Assembly: GCA_028671895.1 (NCBI GenBank)
Contig: CM053813.1
Span: forward strand, 11,532,001-11,596,000
Direction of reading: 5' to 3'
Source of the DNA: Oenanthe sinensis
Lineage: Eukaryota; Streptophyta; Magnoliopsida; Apiales; Apiaceae
DNA: 64,000 bases
The position numbers were made by a program, and so were the translations under genes. Positions within the stretch are counted from its first letter, which is position 1. Every line of letters starts with the position of its first letter. The notes below the pieces were generated by a model, which was given only the letters and a program-made list of their open reading frames with translations, did no database searches and had not been told where the DNA came from. This document shows positions 21,726 through 33,930 of the stretch, one piece after another.

Positions 21726-24170
21726 TGGGCTAGAAAGATTCAGGTGTGAAGATTCCATTTTTAGGAAAGATGAATATTTTCCATGGAAGGTAAAAATGCA
21801 TCTGCATCTTCTTATGTTCACTGCATAGAGAAAGGTCCTCATATTCCCATGAATCTAGTTACAGGTGTAAACCCTGATGAAACTCCTACAATTGATAGAC
21901 ATGTTCCAAAACTCATCTCTGAGTTCACAGAAGAGGATGAAAAAGAAGTACTTAAAGACAAGAAGGCCATGAACATTTTGTTTAATGGTCTAGATAAAGA
22001 TATGTTTGATAATGTGATAAATTTTACTTCATCAAAAGAAGTATGGGATACTTTTCAAACTCTGTGTGAAGGAACTGAGCAAGTAAGGAAAAACAAGATG
22101 CAACTCTTGATTCAAAAATATGAATCATTTCATTTCAAGAGTGGAGAATCTATCAATGACACCTATAGCAGATTTCAGAAGTTCTTAAATGGACTGAAGC
22201 TATATGGTAGGGTTTATGCAACTGAGGATACAAATCTAAAATTTCTTAGATCTCTTCTAAAAGAATGGAAACCAATGACTGTTTCCATTAGACAATCTCA
22301 GGACTTCAAGGATTATACTCTAGAGAAACTTTATGGTATTCTCAAGACATATGAGTTGGAAATCTAACAAGATGAGGAGATTGAGAAGAATCAAAGAAAG
22401 GAGAAAACTGTGGCTTTGATGGTCAAAGGGAATGAAGACAAGAAAGAGAAGAAGGAAACTGGCTGTGTAGAAGAATTCATCATGATGGATGGTGATGCTG
22501 ATGAAGAATCATCCAAGAGAAAAGGAAAGGGCAAGTGTGAAGAAAATGAAACATGTTCACAGGATGATTTGGATGAGATTGATGAGCACCTTGCATTTTT
22601 GTCAAGGAAGTTTTCAAAGTTAAAATTCAAGAGGAATCCAAATGCTCAAAGGCCTGGATCCCAGTTTAGAAGCAACAATCAAATCAGAAATTTGGTTGAT
22701 AGATCTAAATTCAAATGCTTTAACTATGGATTGGCTGGTCATTTCTCTAATGAGTGCAGAAAGCTAAAACAAGAAAAGGCAAAGTCATATGAGAGTATTG
22801 ATTATAAAAAGAAATACTTTGACCTTTTGAAATAGAAAGAAAAGGCTTTTGTTACCGAGGAGAAGGACTGGGCTGCTGAGGATAGTGATTCTGAAGAATA
22901 TATCAATCTAGCTCTAATGGCCAACCATGAAGATGAAGAAGCTAGTTCAGCATCTAATCAGGTACTAGCTACCAACTTTTCTGAACTTACTGCTGATGAA
23001 TGCAATAGTACTATTAATGAAATGTCCAATGAATTGTACAATTTGCATGTCACTCTTAAGTCTCTAAACAAAGAAAATCTCAAGTTAATGAACACCATTG
23101 ATGTCTTAACTAAGTGGAATATTTTTCTTGAAAATGAACTTGTTTGTTTAGAAAGATTCAAGCAAGAAATGAAGGATGCTAGGAATGAACTAGTAAATAG
23201 TTTGAAAAGAGAAGAGTTGTTGAAAGAACAATTAGCTGAAGAAATAGAAACCATTAACAGATGGAATAGGTCTGCTAAAACTGCCAAACAAATCATAGAT
23301 GTTCAGGGTATAGATACTCTAGGAGAATCCCCCAATTCAATTGGCAAGCCATTGGATGATGCTTCAAGGGATAAAGATCAATCGACTGCTAATCCTTCAT
23401 CGATCGATAAGGATTATCAATCGATTGATGCTGAATCAATCGATAAGCATCCATCAACAAGTAAATCATCGATGGCTAATAAAAAGAAAAAATGTAGCAC
23501 TCCTATCAAGTTTGTTAAGGAAACCAAAAATCAAGTTGAGACTAAGGTTGAGAAGATCAACATAGGTAGTTTATCCAAGAATCAATTAAAAGCAAAATTA
23601 GAAGTGATAGCACCTGTAGAAGTTATTCAACCTAAGTCTGAGAAAAAGAAGAAAAATAGGAATGGAAAAGTAGGCATAAATAAGCACAACAACTACATTC
23701 CTGATATGTATGCCCCTAGAAAAGTATGTGCTAAATGTGGTAGTGTAAATCATTTGTCCATGCAATGCAAGACCGAAAAGAAGTCTATATCTTCAAATGA
23801 TTTAAATATGCATGCCAAGACTGCAAATGCCATGTTTACCAATCCTATGCTCATGAATTTCATGTCTTCTAATTTGGTTGCACCTAATGTTCCTATGCCT
23901 TATGCACAAGTTCCATACATGTATAATCCTTTCTTTGCATATCCTAATATGAACATGCCTGGTATGCCATGGAACATGCCTAATGTAGATGATGAAATTC
24001 ATAGAAATTATGTCATGAATTCTAAGGTGTCAAAGCCTAAAAAGTCAACTCCCAAAGTTAATGTGGATTTAAACCCATCAAAACAAAAGGAACCTAAGTT
24101 GACAACAGGGGCTCAGGCTGCAACTAATAAAAGAGGACCCAAGGCAACTTGGGTACCAAAAACAACTTGA
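21726..24170 (+). pseudogene. gag: copia-2 gag with two zinc knuckles and coiled coil
   Basis: The probable start is the ATG at 21726, followed at once by a stop (codon 3) and a frame change near 21790; from 21783 one frame runs to 24170. The copia gag core (UBN2-like) is at 21930-22370: LFNGLDKDMFDNVINFTSSK, VWDTFQTLCEGTEQV, ESFHFKSGESINDTYSRF and TLEKLYGILKTYELE, then a stop (22365-22367). First zinc knuckle: CFNYGLAGHFSNEC at ~22715-22760, second Cys replaced by Tyr. A stop at 22833-22835 follows. Then a coiled coil (22980-23290), a Ser-Ile-Asp repeat made by the palindrome array (23376-23470), an intact second knuckle CAKCGSVNHLSMQC (~23730-23772), a Met/Asn/Pro-rich stretch and the end WVPKTT. 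Pol follows in the +1 frame. Confidence 0.87.
23376..23470 (+). repeat. Palindrome array inside copia-2 gag
   Basis: Five or so copies of TCAATCGA/ATCGATCGAT/TCGATTGA in 95 bases of coding sequence, read as DQSTANPSSIDKDYQSID and then AESIDKHPSTS. The same palindrome fills the LTR of this element. Confidence 0.9.
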
Positions 24171-24177
24171 ATGTTTT

Positions 24178-25500
24178 ATGTGTGTGCAAGGAAACAGGAA
24201 GAAAAATCTCTGGTATTTGGATAGTGGATGTTCAAGGCACATGACTGGAGATTTGTCCCTACTCACAAAGTTTGTGGAAAAGACTGGCCCAGGAGTTACT
24301 TTTGGAGATAACAGCAAAGGTTTTACTCTGGGATATGGCTCAATTGCAAAAGAAAATGTTATCATTGAACCTGTAGCACTAGTTGATGGACTAAAGCACA
24401 ATCTGCTAAGTATTAGTCAACTGTGTGATAATGGAAATGGTGTATGGTTTACAACTGGATCATGCATTATAGCCAACAAAGAAACTGGTGAAATTCTCTT
24501 AACTGGAGAAAGAAAAGGAAATGTCTATGTGGCTGATTTTCACTTTGTAAAGGCAAATTCTATGACATGCCTACTTAGTAAAGCCAATACAGATGAAAGT
24601 TGGATTTGACACAAGAAGCTAGCTCATTTGAATTTCAAGACCATGAATTAATTGGTTAGAAAGAATATGGTTAGAGGCATTCCACAAATAAAATTCACCA
24701 AGGATGGACTATGTGATGCCTGTCAAAACGGAAAACAAAGAAAAACATCATTCAAGTCAAAGTCTGAATCATCAATTCATAAGCCTCTGGAATTATTGCA
24801 CATGGATTTATTTGGTCCAGTCAACATCATGTCAATTGCCAAAAAGAAATATGCCTTAGTAATTGTGGATGACTTCATAAGATTTTCATGGGTATATTTC
24901 TTACACTCTAAGGATGAGGCAAACAAATTAATTATCAATCATGTGAAGAATGTTGACAATGGCACTGAATGGAAGGTCAAGAAACTTGCTAGTGATAATG
25001 GTACTGAATTCAAGAATTCAACCATGAAAGAATTCTGTGAAGAAAAAGGTATCACTCATCATTTCTCTACACCAAGGACTCCACGGCAAAATGGAGTAGT
25101 TGAAAGAAAAAATAGGACCTTGATTGAAGCTGCTAGAACTATGTTAGAAGAAGCAAAACTTCCTGCATACTTCTGGGCAGAAGCAATTAATACTGCTTGC
25201 TACATTCAGAATATCTCCATGGTCAATCAAATTCAAGGTAAAACTCCATATCAGTTGATGAAGAAGGACAAGAAGCCAACAGTAAATTTTCTTCATGTCT
25301 TTGGATGCAAATGCTTTGTACTGAGAAATCAAGGTGAAAATCTAGGAAATTTTGAAGCCAAGGTTGATAAAGCTATATTTGTTGGATATGGAATAACAAC
25401 CAAAGCATACGGAGTCTACAATCTTAGATTACACATTGTTATGGAATCTATGCATGTAGTCTTTGATGAAAAGAAAATTCAAGGGTTAGTTGATGAAGGA
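24178..25500 (+). pseudogene. copia-2 protease and integrase
   Basis: The protease frame opens at 24178: LWYLDSGCSRHMTGDLSLL has an intact D-S-G active site. DGLKHNLLSISQLCDNG and the pre-integrase part follow. The HHCC zinc finger is at 24590-24730 (HKKLAHLNFKTMN, DGLCDACQNGK), with stops at 24607-24609 and 24649-24651 in this frame. From 24652 the integrase core is open: LLHMDLFGPVNIMSIAKKKY (first Asp), LASDNGTEFKN (second Asp), TPRQNGVVERKNRTL (Glu). PYQLMKKDKKPTVNFLHVFG, KAIFVGYGITT and VVFDEKKIQGL complete the C-terminal part. All catalytic residues are present. Confidence 0.9.
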
Positions 25501-25860
25501 TTCCATGATCTGTTGCATTTTGAAAATGAATCAACAAGCAATATTGAAGATAGTGATGATGATGTGGAAATCTCAAGAATTCAAGTACCTAGAATCCTCC
25601 CATCAATTGATGTCAATGCATCAACAGATAACTTATCAGTTGACAATCATCAATCGACTGATAATACATCAATTGATAATCATTCGATGGATATCAACTC
25701 TTCTCAACAATCTTCAAGTAGAGTGTCCATCTCAGGGGGAGGGTTCTCAAATAGTCAATCACATCACAATGATCATAACACTTCTAATGATCATGAAGCA
25801 TCATCTTCAAGGACAAATTTACCATCTCAAAGGAAATGGACAAAAAGCCATCACTTTGAA
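25501..25860 (+). other. copia-2 integrase-RT linker with palindrome array and GGGGGAG word
   Basis: A Ser/Asn/Asp-rich linker that stays open in the pol frame. At 25601-25692 it contains about five TCAATTGA/TCAATCGA words, read as SIDVNASTDNLSVDNHQSTD and so on. CTCAGGGGGAG at 25731-25741 resembles the polypurine tract of the element. Copia-3 has two such words in its own linker. Confidence 0.85.
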
Positions 25861-26720
25861 TTAATTATTAGAGATGCAAATGATGGTATCAAAACTAGAA
25901 GTGCAACTCAAAATGAATGCTTGTATAGTAGCTTTCTGTCTCAAGAAGAACCAAAAAGGATTGAAGAAGCCTTGAATGATCCTGATTGGATAATTGCTAT
26001 GCAAGAAGAGTTGAATCAGTTTGAAAGAAACAAGGTATGGAAGCTGGTGCCCAAACCAAAGAACAAGTTTATCATTGGAACAAAATGGGTGTTCAGAAAC
26101 AAAATGGATGAATCTGGTACAGTGACAAGAAATAAAGCAAGATTAGTGGCAAAGAGCTATTCACAAGAAGAAGGAATAGATTTTGATGAAATATTTGCAC
26201 TAGTTGCAAGATTGGAAGCAATCATAATCTTTCTAGCATATGCTGCTCATGCTAATTTCAAGGTGTGGATGTGAAAAGTGCTTTTATCAATGGAGAACTA
26301 GAAGAAGAAGTATATGTAGAACAACCTCCTGGTTTTATTGATCCTATTCATCCTGGATTTGTATACTATATTCTCAAGGCACTTTATGGATTGAAATAAG
26401 CACCTAGAGCCTAGTATGACACTTTTTCTAAATTCTTGATTAAGAATCACTTCACAAGAGGTACTGTTGATAAAACTCTCTTTCATAGAAATGTAAATGG
26501 CTCTATGATTCTTGTTCAAATCTATGTAGATGACATTATTTTTGGCTCAACTAATGAAAAACTTTGTCAAAAGTTTGCTAAGTTGATGCAAAGTAAATAT
26601 GAAATGAGCTTGATGGGAGAACTTTCCTATTTTCTTGGTTTGCAAGTCAAACAAGTCAAAAATGGTATTTTCATAAATCAAATCAAATATATTTCCGATT
26701 TATTAAAGAGATTTGATTTA
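25861..26720 (+). pseudogene. copia-2 reverse transcriptase
   Basis: RT blocks: DPDWIIAMQEELNQFERNKV, FIIGTKWVFRNKMDESG and RLVAKSYSQEEGIDFDEIF, open to 26274. At ~26265 a deletion of a few bases removes the end of F-K-V-F-Q and shifts the frame; MDVKSAFINGELEEEVYVEQ continues in the new frame. Stops follow at 26398 (LYGLK-stop-APRA) and in A-stop-YDTF near 26413. From 26436 the frame is open with ILVQIYVDDIIFGSTNEKLC (YVDD intact) and MGELSYFLGLQVKQVKNGIF. It is inactive because of the deletion and stops. Confidence 0.9.
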
Positions 26721-27468
26721 AATGAATGTTCTTCTGCAAAAAACTCCCATGGCCACTGCAACTAAACTTGAATTGAACACTAAGGAAGCTATAGTGGACA
26801 TTTCAAATTATAGAGGCATGATTGGCTCATTACTATATTTAACTGCAAGTAGGCCAGACATAATGTTTGCTACATGTCTTTGTGCTAGGTTTCAGGCTGA
26901 TCCTAGAGAATCTCATTTGATTGCAATAAAAAGAATATTCAGATATCTCAAAGGAACTCCAAATCTTGGAATTTGGTATCTTAGAGATTCCGGATTTGAT
27001 CTAATTGGTTATTCAGATGCAGACTATGCAGGTTGCAGAATTGACAGAAAAAATACAACAGGTTCCTGTCAATTTCTAGGAAATAAGCTTGTTTCATGGT
27101 TTAGCAAGAAGCAGAATTCAGTGTCTACATCTACTGCAGAGGCTGAATACATTGCAGTTGGAAGTTACTGTGCACGAATATTATGGATGAGGAATCAACT
27201 ACTTGACTATGGGTTCAACTTGAACAAGATTCCTATTTTCTGTGATAATACAAGTGCCATTGCAATAACAGAAAGTCCTGTGAAACATTCCAGAACCAAG
27301 CACATTGACATAAGGTATCACTTCATTAGGGAACATGTAATGAATGGTACTGTTGAATTACATTTTGTCCCTAGTGAAAGACAACTTGCAGACATTTTTA
27401 CCAAACCATTAGATGAATCTACCTTTAATAGATTGGTATGTGATTTAGGTATGCTTAATTTTCATTAA
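26721..27468 (+). pseudogene. copia-2 RNase H
   Basis: After one more frame change at ~26750 the domain is open to the natural end of pol at 27466-27468: YRGMIGSLLYLTASRPDIMF, RIFRYLKGTPNLGIWYL, GYSDADYAGCRIDRKNTTGS, CQFLGNKLVSWFSKKQNS, STAEAEYIAVGSYCA, FCDNTSAIAITESPVKHSRT, HIDIRYHFIREHV, DIFTKPLDESTFNRLVCDLG and MLNFH. The acidic residues of the fold (DADYAG, AEAEY, CDNTSA, TKHID) are in place. It could still encode a folded domain. Confidence 0.9.
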
Positions 27469-28066
27469 CATTTGAAATGTCTGATAAGTTAGTTAGTTGT
27501 TTTAGTTCTAGTAGGTAGCCGTTGATAATGCTAATCTATTGATTTTTCATTAATCAATTGATAAGCATTTTACATATCAATGGATATATTGATCTGTTGA
27601 CTGATAACTATATCAATCGATGATGTATTTGTCTATCGATAGATAGTACTAACGGTCGATGGATAAATTAGTTATCAATCGATGGTATGGAAGTTTTAGG
27701 GTCCATGTCATCAATCGACCTGTACAAAATCTAGCCGTTGATTACTTGTCTTATCAATTGATAAATACATACAGTCTTGTATGTATAACAGTCGATTGCC
27801 AAAATAAGTAATTCACTTATTCATTTTTTTTCAACGGTCAATTAAGTTCTATTTTGAGAAAGAAATCGATTGAGAAATTAGTAAATATAAATAGTGAGAT
27901 TAAAATTTTTCTTTACTCTTACCTGCATTTTGTTTACTAATTTCTCTCTGTCTCTCTCTTTCTCTCTCTCAATCTGCGAACTTAGTCTCTAAATCTCTCA
28001 ATTTTCAATCTTTCTCAAATACTTAATCCTTGTCAAGTAAGTGATTTCTAGCCAAAAGTCAAAGAA
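27469..28066 (+). other. copia-2 spacer between pol and second ORF, with palindrome array
   Basis: About 600 bases without a gene. 27517-27770 holds about nine TCAATTGA/TCAATCGA/TCGATAGA words, and two more looser ones lie up to 27875. A (CT)n stretch at 27945-27972 is followed by the second ORF start. A promoter for a subgenomic RNA or a splice signal could sit here; none is proved by the sequence. Confidence 0.8.
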
Positions 28067-29445
28067 ATGGCCTCTTCATCAAAGAAAGTTTCACATAGTG
28101 GTTTCATCTACGAACTTACAAATTTTGTAGCATGTACAATAGTGGAAGAGGCAACCCAGGAGTTCCATCCTCTGATGAAATTTTTGGAAAGTTGCAAGGT
28201 AAAGAAGGCACTCAAAGATGCTCCAAAGATCATCTGCAACTTGGTGGAAGAATTTTGGGCAAGTGCTGAAATCACAAGTGACAACTCTGCAATTACATTC
28301 ACTTGTAAAGGAGATAAGTACACTGTTACTAATGTTGTTATTAATGAATGCTTAGAATTACCTGCTAATAATACTGATAAAAGCCCAACAGATAAAAAAA
28401 TTAGGTTAATGCTAAAATCTGTTAATTATGCTGAACCAGAAATAGGACTAGGTCATGTGGTTAGAAAACATCTTAGGAGAGAATGGTCTTATTTCTTTGA
28501 TGTCATAATTAAATGCTTTAGGGTAAAATTAGCAATTTTGATGCAATAACAACTAGTATGCAAGAGGTATCATATAGTATTTTGTTTGATAAAATTTTCA
28601 ATTTATCTTCCATCATACTGAATGAAATTGCAGCAAAACTGGGTAATAAGGCTAATAGATCAAATCATATATATTATGCTAGATTTATTATGCTTTTTAT
28701 TAACCATTTTGTGAAGGACATTGAAATAACCAGAGAGATGGAGACTGTGGACTGTTGTGTCCAAAACAAAAGGGTCTTGAAAGACTTGGTCAGGATCAAT
28801 CTTCATAGCAATGTGGAATTGATCTATCCACCTTTTGTTCAGGTATTTATTTCTTCCCTTACTTCTTCTAAAACTCAAGGTTCTTTGCCTTCTGTGGCAA
28901 TGGAGGGTGCTAGCAGTAACCCCAACCCTCCTACCCAAGCCACACTACCTATTTCATCAATCAAATCTAAGAAACTAACCTCAACAGGTTCCTAAAAATC
29001 TGTTTTTGTAAAACCAAAGAAAAGAAAAACTCCAGGTGGTGATAGATTAGATGTAGAAGGTTCTGGTGAGGGAACTGGGGAAAGTCAAAGAACCCAGAAG
29101 GATAAGGAGAGAGAGGGTGTGCAACCCAAACCTACCCACTCCACAGTCTCCCAAAAGACTGTGGATGTTAACAAGGATAATACCACATCTCTATTGGCAT
29201 TTTCCCAAAAAGATGTCAATATTGAAAAGAGCCCACAGCCAGGGGCACTGAACAAAGATGAGGACACTCAAGCCAAAACCCCCAAATCCTATGAAAGGAG
29301 AAAGAAGAAAGTAACCTTTGCACAATGGGATTCACACACTGCAAAATCACAGGAAACTGTGGTGGAGTATTCTCAAATTCAGTTTGATGCATCTCCAGTA
29401 AATATGGAGTTGTAGTCTCATTCTTTATCTATTTCCGTTCCTTTC
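28067..29445 (+). pseudogene. copia-2 second ORF, N-terminal part (post-pol, unknown function)
   Basis: Starts at ATG 28067 (MASSSKKVSHSGFIYELTNF). 28067-28549 is open; a frame change at ~28550 leads to 28558-28995 and on to 29415. It is homologous by eye to the copia-3 ORF at 39145: shared pattern are F-W...A-E-I...F-T-C-K-G-D-K-Y-T-V-T-N, REWSYFFDVIIKCF against VEWNYFFEAITRCF, and IILNEIAAKLG against IVLSEIVAMMG. The N-terminal ~280 residues look globular; then a Ser/Pro/Lys-rich tail begins. No signal peptide or membrane segment is seen. It sits where Sireviruses carry an env-like ORF. Copia-3 is inserted at 29446; the ORF resumes at 44915. Confidence 0.75.
29441..29445 (+). repeat. Left target-site duplication of copia-3 (CTTTC)
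   Basis: CTTTC at 29441-29445 is repeated exactly at 44915-44919, flanking the two LTR ends of copia-3. Confidence 0.95.
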
Positions 29446-29994
29446 TGAAAGGCAGAGTGTCTAAACTTATAACACTATATCTAATGTAACTCAACTAAAG
29501 AAAAGATACTTAACCGAAAGACAATCAAGAACAAGAAGCCACAAAGAAATCAATACAAATTGAAGACAAGGTAATTGATACAATTTAACATGGTTAATTA
29601 TGATCAATCAAAGATGAAATCACTGGAAAAAGTTCAAGTCAAAGTTGTTCATGCCTCAGTGATGTGTAACTTAAAGAATCAAGATCATAACAATAAGTAT
29701 CAATAAGACTAATTGATTTCAAGTGAAGAAGCAGGAAAGCGACAATTGGAAAGTCACATTACTAATTGAATATGGTAATCTATTCAGAAGCAAGAACCCT
29801 ATCAAGACTAATCACTTATGAACCAGACCATTGCATCAAGTGTCAGGACATTGATAGCAAGTTTATGTTAGTAATAGAGATCCATGTTCAAGAGCTTGTT
29901 GAAGAATATTGAAGACAAGAAGAAATCACAAGTTCAAGATGTTGCATTGAAGTTTCTAGTTGAAGCCCAGGATTTCTCTAAGTACTTACAAGGG

Positions 29995-30265
29995 AACCTA
30001 AGTAGAAATTTCTATCTAGAAATTCTAGATAAGTTTCTACTTAGAGCCAAGTAGATATTCTGCAAGTAGAACATTTCTATCTCGAAATTCCTATGTAGAA
30101 GTTCTACTTAGAATATTCGAGATAGAGCCTATGTAGAAACTCCTATGTAGAAGTTCTACTTAAATATTCGAGATAGAGTGTAAGTAGAACATTCCCATGT
30201 AGAAGTTCTACTTGATGTTCTACATAGTGCAAGTAGAAATTCCTGTGTAGAAGTTCTACATAGAG
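29995..30265 (+). repeat. Palindrome array in copia-3 5' LTR
   Basis: Dense repeats of AAGTAGAA, TTCTACTT, TATGTAGAAGTTCTACAT and TCTCGAAATTCC/ATTCGAGATAG words, many in inverted pairs that could fold into hairpins, such as AAGTAGAAATTTCTA with its partner TAAGTTTCTACTT. The copy in the 3' LTR is at about 44230-44505. Confidence 0.9.
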
Positions 30266-30401
30266 GACAGTTTCAACATGACACATGGCATCATCTGGTT
30301 GGCTATTTCCAAGCTTTCAAGACAAGATAAGATTTACGTGGACAACATAGGACCACTCATATCTTATCTGTTAAAGACTACAAGTCATAGATTACAAGTA
30401 G

Positions 30402-30409
30402 TATAAATA
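30402..30409 (+). promoter_or_regulatory. TATA box of copia-3 LTR
   Basis: TATAAATA in the context AGTAGTATAAATAGAAG, the best TATA box in the window; the same box is at 44639-44646 in the 3' LTR. It lies about 140 bases after the palindrome array. Confidence 0.6.
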
Positions 30410-30679
30410 GAAGTACTCGTGTAACATTTTAAAGAGTGAGCAATATTGAGAGAAACACTTGTAAAAGAGATAGAGAGTATTCACAGAGCTTAGTATCATT
30501 TACTACCCTCTTTATTTCTGTTGTACTATTGTAATGAATGTTGTAGCAACCCCTTCAAGTTATATATAAGACATATATTCCTTGAATCATTGTGTTCATT
30601 TATTATAAAGTATTTATTGCTTCATAAAGTTGAAAAGGTGTATTCACCCCCCCTCTACAACACATTTGGACCTAACAAT

Positions 30680-30691
30680 TGGTATCAGAGC
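30680..30691 (+). other. copia-3 primer-binding site (tRNA-iMet)
   Basis: TGGTATCAGAGC, the perfect initiator-Met primer site, two bases after the LTR. Confidence 0.95.
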
Positions 30692-31479
30692 TTCATGTTT
30701 AATATACAAAACATAGATCCTTGTGTTTGGTAGAAGATTTGTGAGTTTTCATTAACAGATCTACTTTTCAAGTTTTTCTTGAAAAGTGTGCTTTAATTCA
30801 TTTATCAGTTAAAACTCATCCTAAAAATTATTTAAATACTCCAGGTATGATTATTTAGCTTGGGTGGATTTTAGATAATTTTTGTGAATTATTCTGGGTA
30901 CTTTGATTCTTGGTGTTCTTCAAAAAGTCATCACTGTTCTTGATAAAGAAGACAAACCCAACAACTTTTGATTTCCTTTTTCAAAAGACAAAAATTGAAA
31001 AAGGTGTTACTGGCTTTTGATTGGACAACTTTCTCACTGCACAAAAAGATATTAAAGATTACTCTGTACCTGTCACGTGGTTGTTAGGTGAGAAAAGACA
31101 CACAAGTCAAAAAGTGTGAAAATAATATTGTTTATTCAATATTGAAAGTGACCTGCAACAAATTTCTTTCTAAGGACAAAAAGTTCTACATAGAATTTCT
31201 ACTTGAGATTTTCTACTTAGAAATTTCGACTTGAACAAAATCTCTACTTAGTGAAAATTTTGACTTAGTGAGAATTTCTAATTGACAGATTTTCTACTTG
31301 GTGAAATTTCGACTTAGGCAAAAGTTCTACATAGAGTTTCAAGCCTAGTCTTGGGTACTTAGAAATTTTTGGTGGCCAGAATTTAAACTTTGATTTATTC
31401 TGAGATAATTCGATTTTCTTTCAATTACTAATCAAGTAATAAGAAAAGTTTATTATCTCTACTTTAAATCTATATTAAG
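30692..31479 (+). other. copia-3 leader with palindrome-type repeats
   Basis: A 790-base leader without a gene. At 31175-31345 it repeats the LTR words (AGTTCTACATAG, TTTCTACTTAG, TTTCGACTTAG) about ten times, mostly in direct orientation. In copia-2 the leader is under 60 bases, so this stretch is specific to copia-3. Confidence 0.8.
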
Positions 31480-33930
31480 ATGGCACCTAAACATAATTTC
31501 AAAATTCCAATGTTCGACCGAGATCACTATGAAGAATGGGTGTTGAGAATGAAACTTTACCTTGAGTCCATCAATCCTGAATATCTGGAAGTCCTTGATA
31601 AAGGTAAATATGTACCAATGGTCGTTGTTCCTGAGTATATGGAAGGAGATGTGATTGTTCCACAACAGTCTGAGCCTAAGAAGGCAACGGACTTTTCAGA
31701 TGCTGATAAGGAACAAATAGCTTTCGATACATCCGTTCGACAAACATTAATGGAATCCCTAGATCATGAGATCTTTAATGTAGTAAAAGGACTAACTACA
31801 GCGAAGAAGATTTGGGATAAAATAGAGGTCGTCATGGAAGGTACCGCTGAGTTCAGAAGCAACAAAACACTTATACTCAAGATGGAGTATGACACCTTCA
31901 GAATAAAAAAAGGAGAAAGCATAACAGATGTCTATCTAAGATTCAGTCAGTTAGTGTGGGATTTGAATCTGAGAGGTGTAACTCTTCCCATGGTTGAAGT
32001 CAACACGACATATCTAAGGAACCACCCAAAGAGCATTGAACATAGAGTCTACGCTGTTAGAGAAACCAGAGATCTGCATACAACTTCTCTAGAAGAATAT
32101 TATGGAATTTTAAAGACCTATGAGCTGGAGACCCTTCAAGATCAAGCATGGGATAATGATTCAAGAGGAAGGGAAGCGGCATCAGGATTAATTGTTGATG
32201 AGGAAGAGTCTAAAAATGCAATGATTGTAGAAAAACCTAGATCATCACCTGCACCACATCAAGTTGAAAATGATGATGAGTGCACGTCAAATAGTGATGA
32301 TGACTACTTCACCTAAGAAGAGCTGGACAAGATGGATGATAGTGTCGTGGCATACATGGCAAGGAAGTTCAGCAACATAAGATTCAGAAAGAGTAACTGT
32401 CCACAAAGAAAATCCTCATCTTACTATCGGGTTACTAAGGGTGGTGGTAGTTCTCAAGGTTATAAAGGGAAAAGCAAGAGTACCAGCTACAAATCACCTT
32501 TGGATTTCAAAATGAAGTTCAAATGCTATAACTTTGGTGAAGCTGGACATTTTGCTACAGACTGCAAGAAGCCGAAACAGACATATCCCAAAGAAACTTA
32601 TGAAGCCCTCAAAAGCAAGTATGAAGCCCTGGTGAAGGAAAGACATGGAAATAAAGCTTTAGTTGTTACAGAAGGCAGAGCTTGGGATGATTCAGATGAG
32701 GAATAAGTTACCCATGCAACAAACTTTTCCCTCATGGCTAAGACATCAGATGAACCAGAGGTACCAATTCTAACCCTTAAAGAAGAAATGTCTATTGATG
32801 ATTATAAAGTGCAGAACGGGGCTCTTAGCGAAGAGATCTATATGTTGTGCAAAAGCCTAAATACTTCTAAAAAAGAACAGAAAACACTTGTTGCCAAATG
32901 TAGAATGCTTGAGGCAAAAGTAGAAGAATTAGAGGCTGCTTGCACTATAGATACTTCCCTAAGAGACTCTATTAAATCTTTGGAACACAAGCTCAACCTT
33001 AAAGATGAAATAGAAGCATGTCTTAGGAATAAACTAGCTAAGGTAGAAACTAAATGTGAAGCTTATAAACTAGCAGCTAGTAAAGTGAATGTTGATAGTG
33101 ACACATTTAAGAAGATAACTAGAGTCGGTGTAGGACTTAACTATTCTAACTTATCTAAGAAAGAAGGAAAAAGGTCTATAGACACTAGTTCTAGTGAGAT
33201 TAATAAGGAAATACCTACAATTCTTAAATCTGCTGTCAAACCTATCTTTAAACACTTCGTTCCTCGTGAAGAAGGAGAGACTGAATTGTTAGTTAGATAT
33301 GAGATTGAAATGGAAGATCGGAAGAAAGAACAACCTAGAACTCCTACTAAATCAGTTAAAATCAATTCCCCTAGATATGAGTCTAGACCAGGATTAGGAG
33401 CTAAGGCTGTTAAACAACAGAGTAAAAAGGAAAAAGGCTTAAAAGAGGTTAAGGCAGAACGAATAAAGAAAACATGTTATCACTGTAAATCAACTGAACA
33501 TCTTTCTTATGCATGTAAATCTAACATGAATATTCCTATTGCCCATGCCATGCCTGTACCACAATCAATGAATAATATGCATCAGAATCATGCACAATGT
33601 GGTCAACCAAATTGTATGCCATGCACTTTTAACGTCATGCAAACATTTGTGAACTTGATGAATGCAACTGGCCAATCATGTCTAAATTCTTCTGCTAGTT
33701 CTAATGTCAAAAAGAAGCATGTAAGAGCTAAGACTGTTAGTCCTCCTAAAGTTAGGAGTGACAAGGCTTCTCCTAAGACTGACAAATCTGTCAAGTATGA
33801 AAAAGGAAAAGACAAAGTCGAAAGATCTAATAACGTTAAAAAGGGTGCATCTCCTGTTGTTAAATCTGATAATTCTCGATCTTATAGAAAAGTCGGGCCC
33901 AATCATTCTTGGGTTCCGAAGAACGCCTAA
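31480..33930 (+). pseudogene. gag: copia-3 gag with two zinc knuckles
   Basis: Start ATG 31480 (MAPKHNFKIPMFDRDHYEEW). One frame runs to the stop at 33928-33930, interrupted only by stops at 32314-32316 and 32704-32706. The UBN2-like core has AKKIWDKIEVVMEGTAEFRS, DTFRIKKGESITDVYLRFSQ and LEEYYGILKTYELE. First zinc knuckle CYNFGEAGHFATDC (~32524-32566) has Phe in place of the second Cys. A coiled coil follows (~32860-33080). The second knuckle CYHCKSTEHLSYAC (~33475-33516) is intact. A basic Lys/Ser-rich tail ends in NHSWVPKNA. Pol lies in the -1 frame and overlaps the end by about 20 bases. About 817 codons, long for copia gag but usual for Sireviruses as I know them. Confidence 0.9.

Larger units (their letters stand above)
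29446..30677 (+). repeat. copia-3 5' LTR
   Basis: Starts TGAAAGGCAGAGTG, ends GGACCTAACA. A palindrome-rich U3 block at 29995-30265 is followed by the TATA box TATAAATA at 30402-30409 and the C-rich block CACCCCCCCTCTACAACA near 30645-30663. The 3' LTR is at 43683-44914. Confidence 0.95.
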
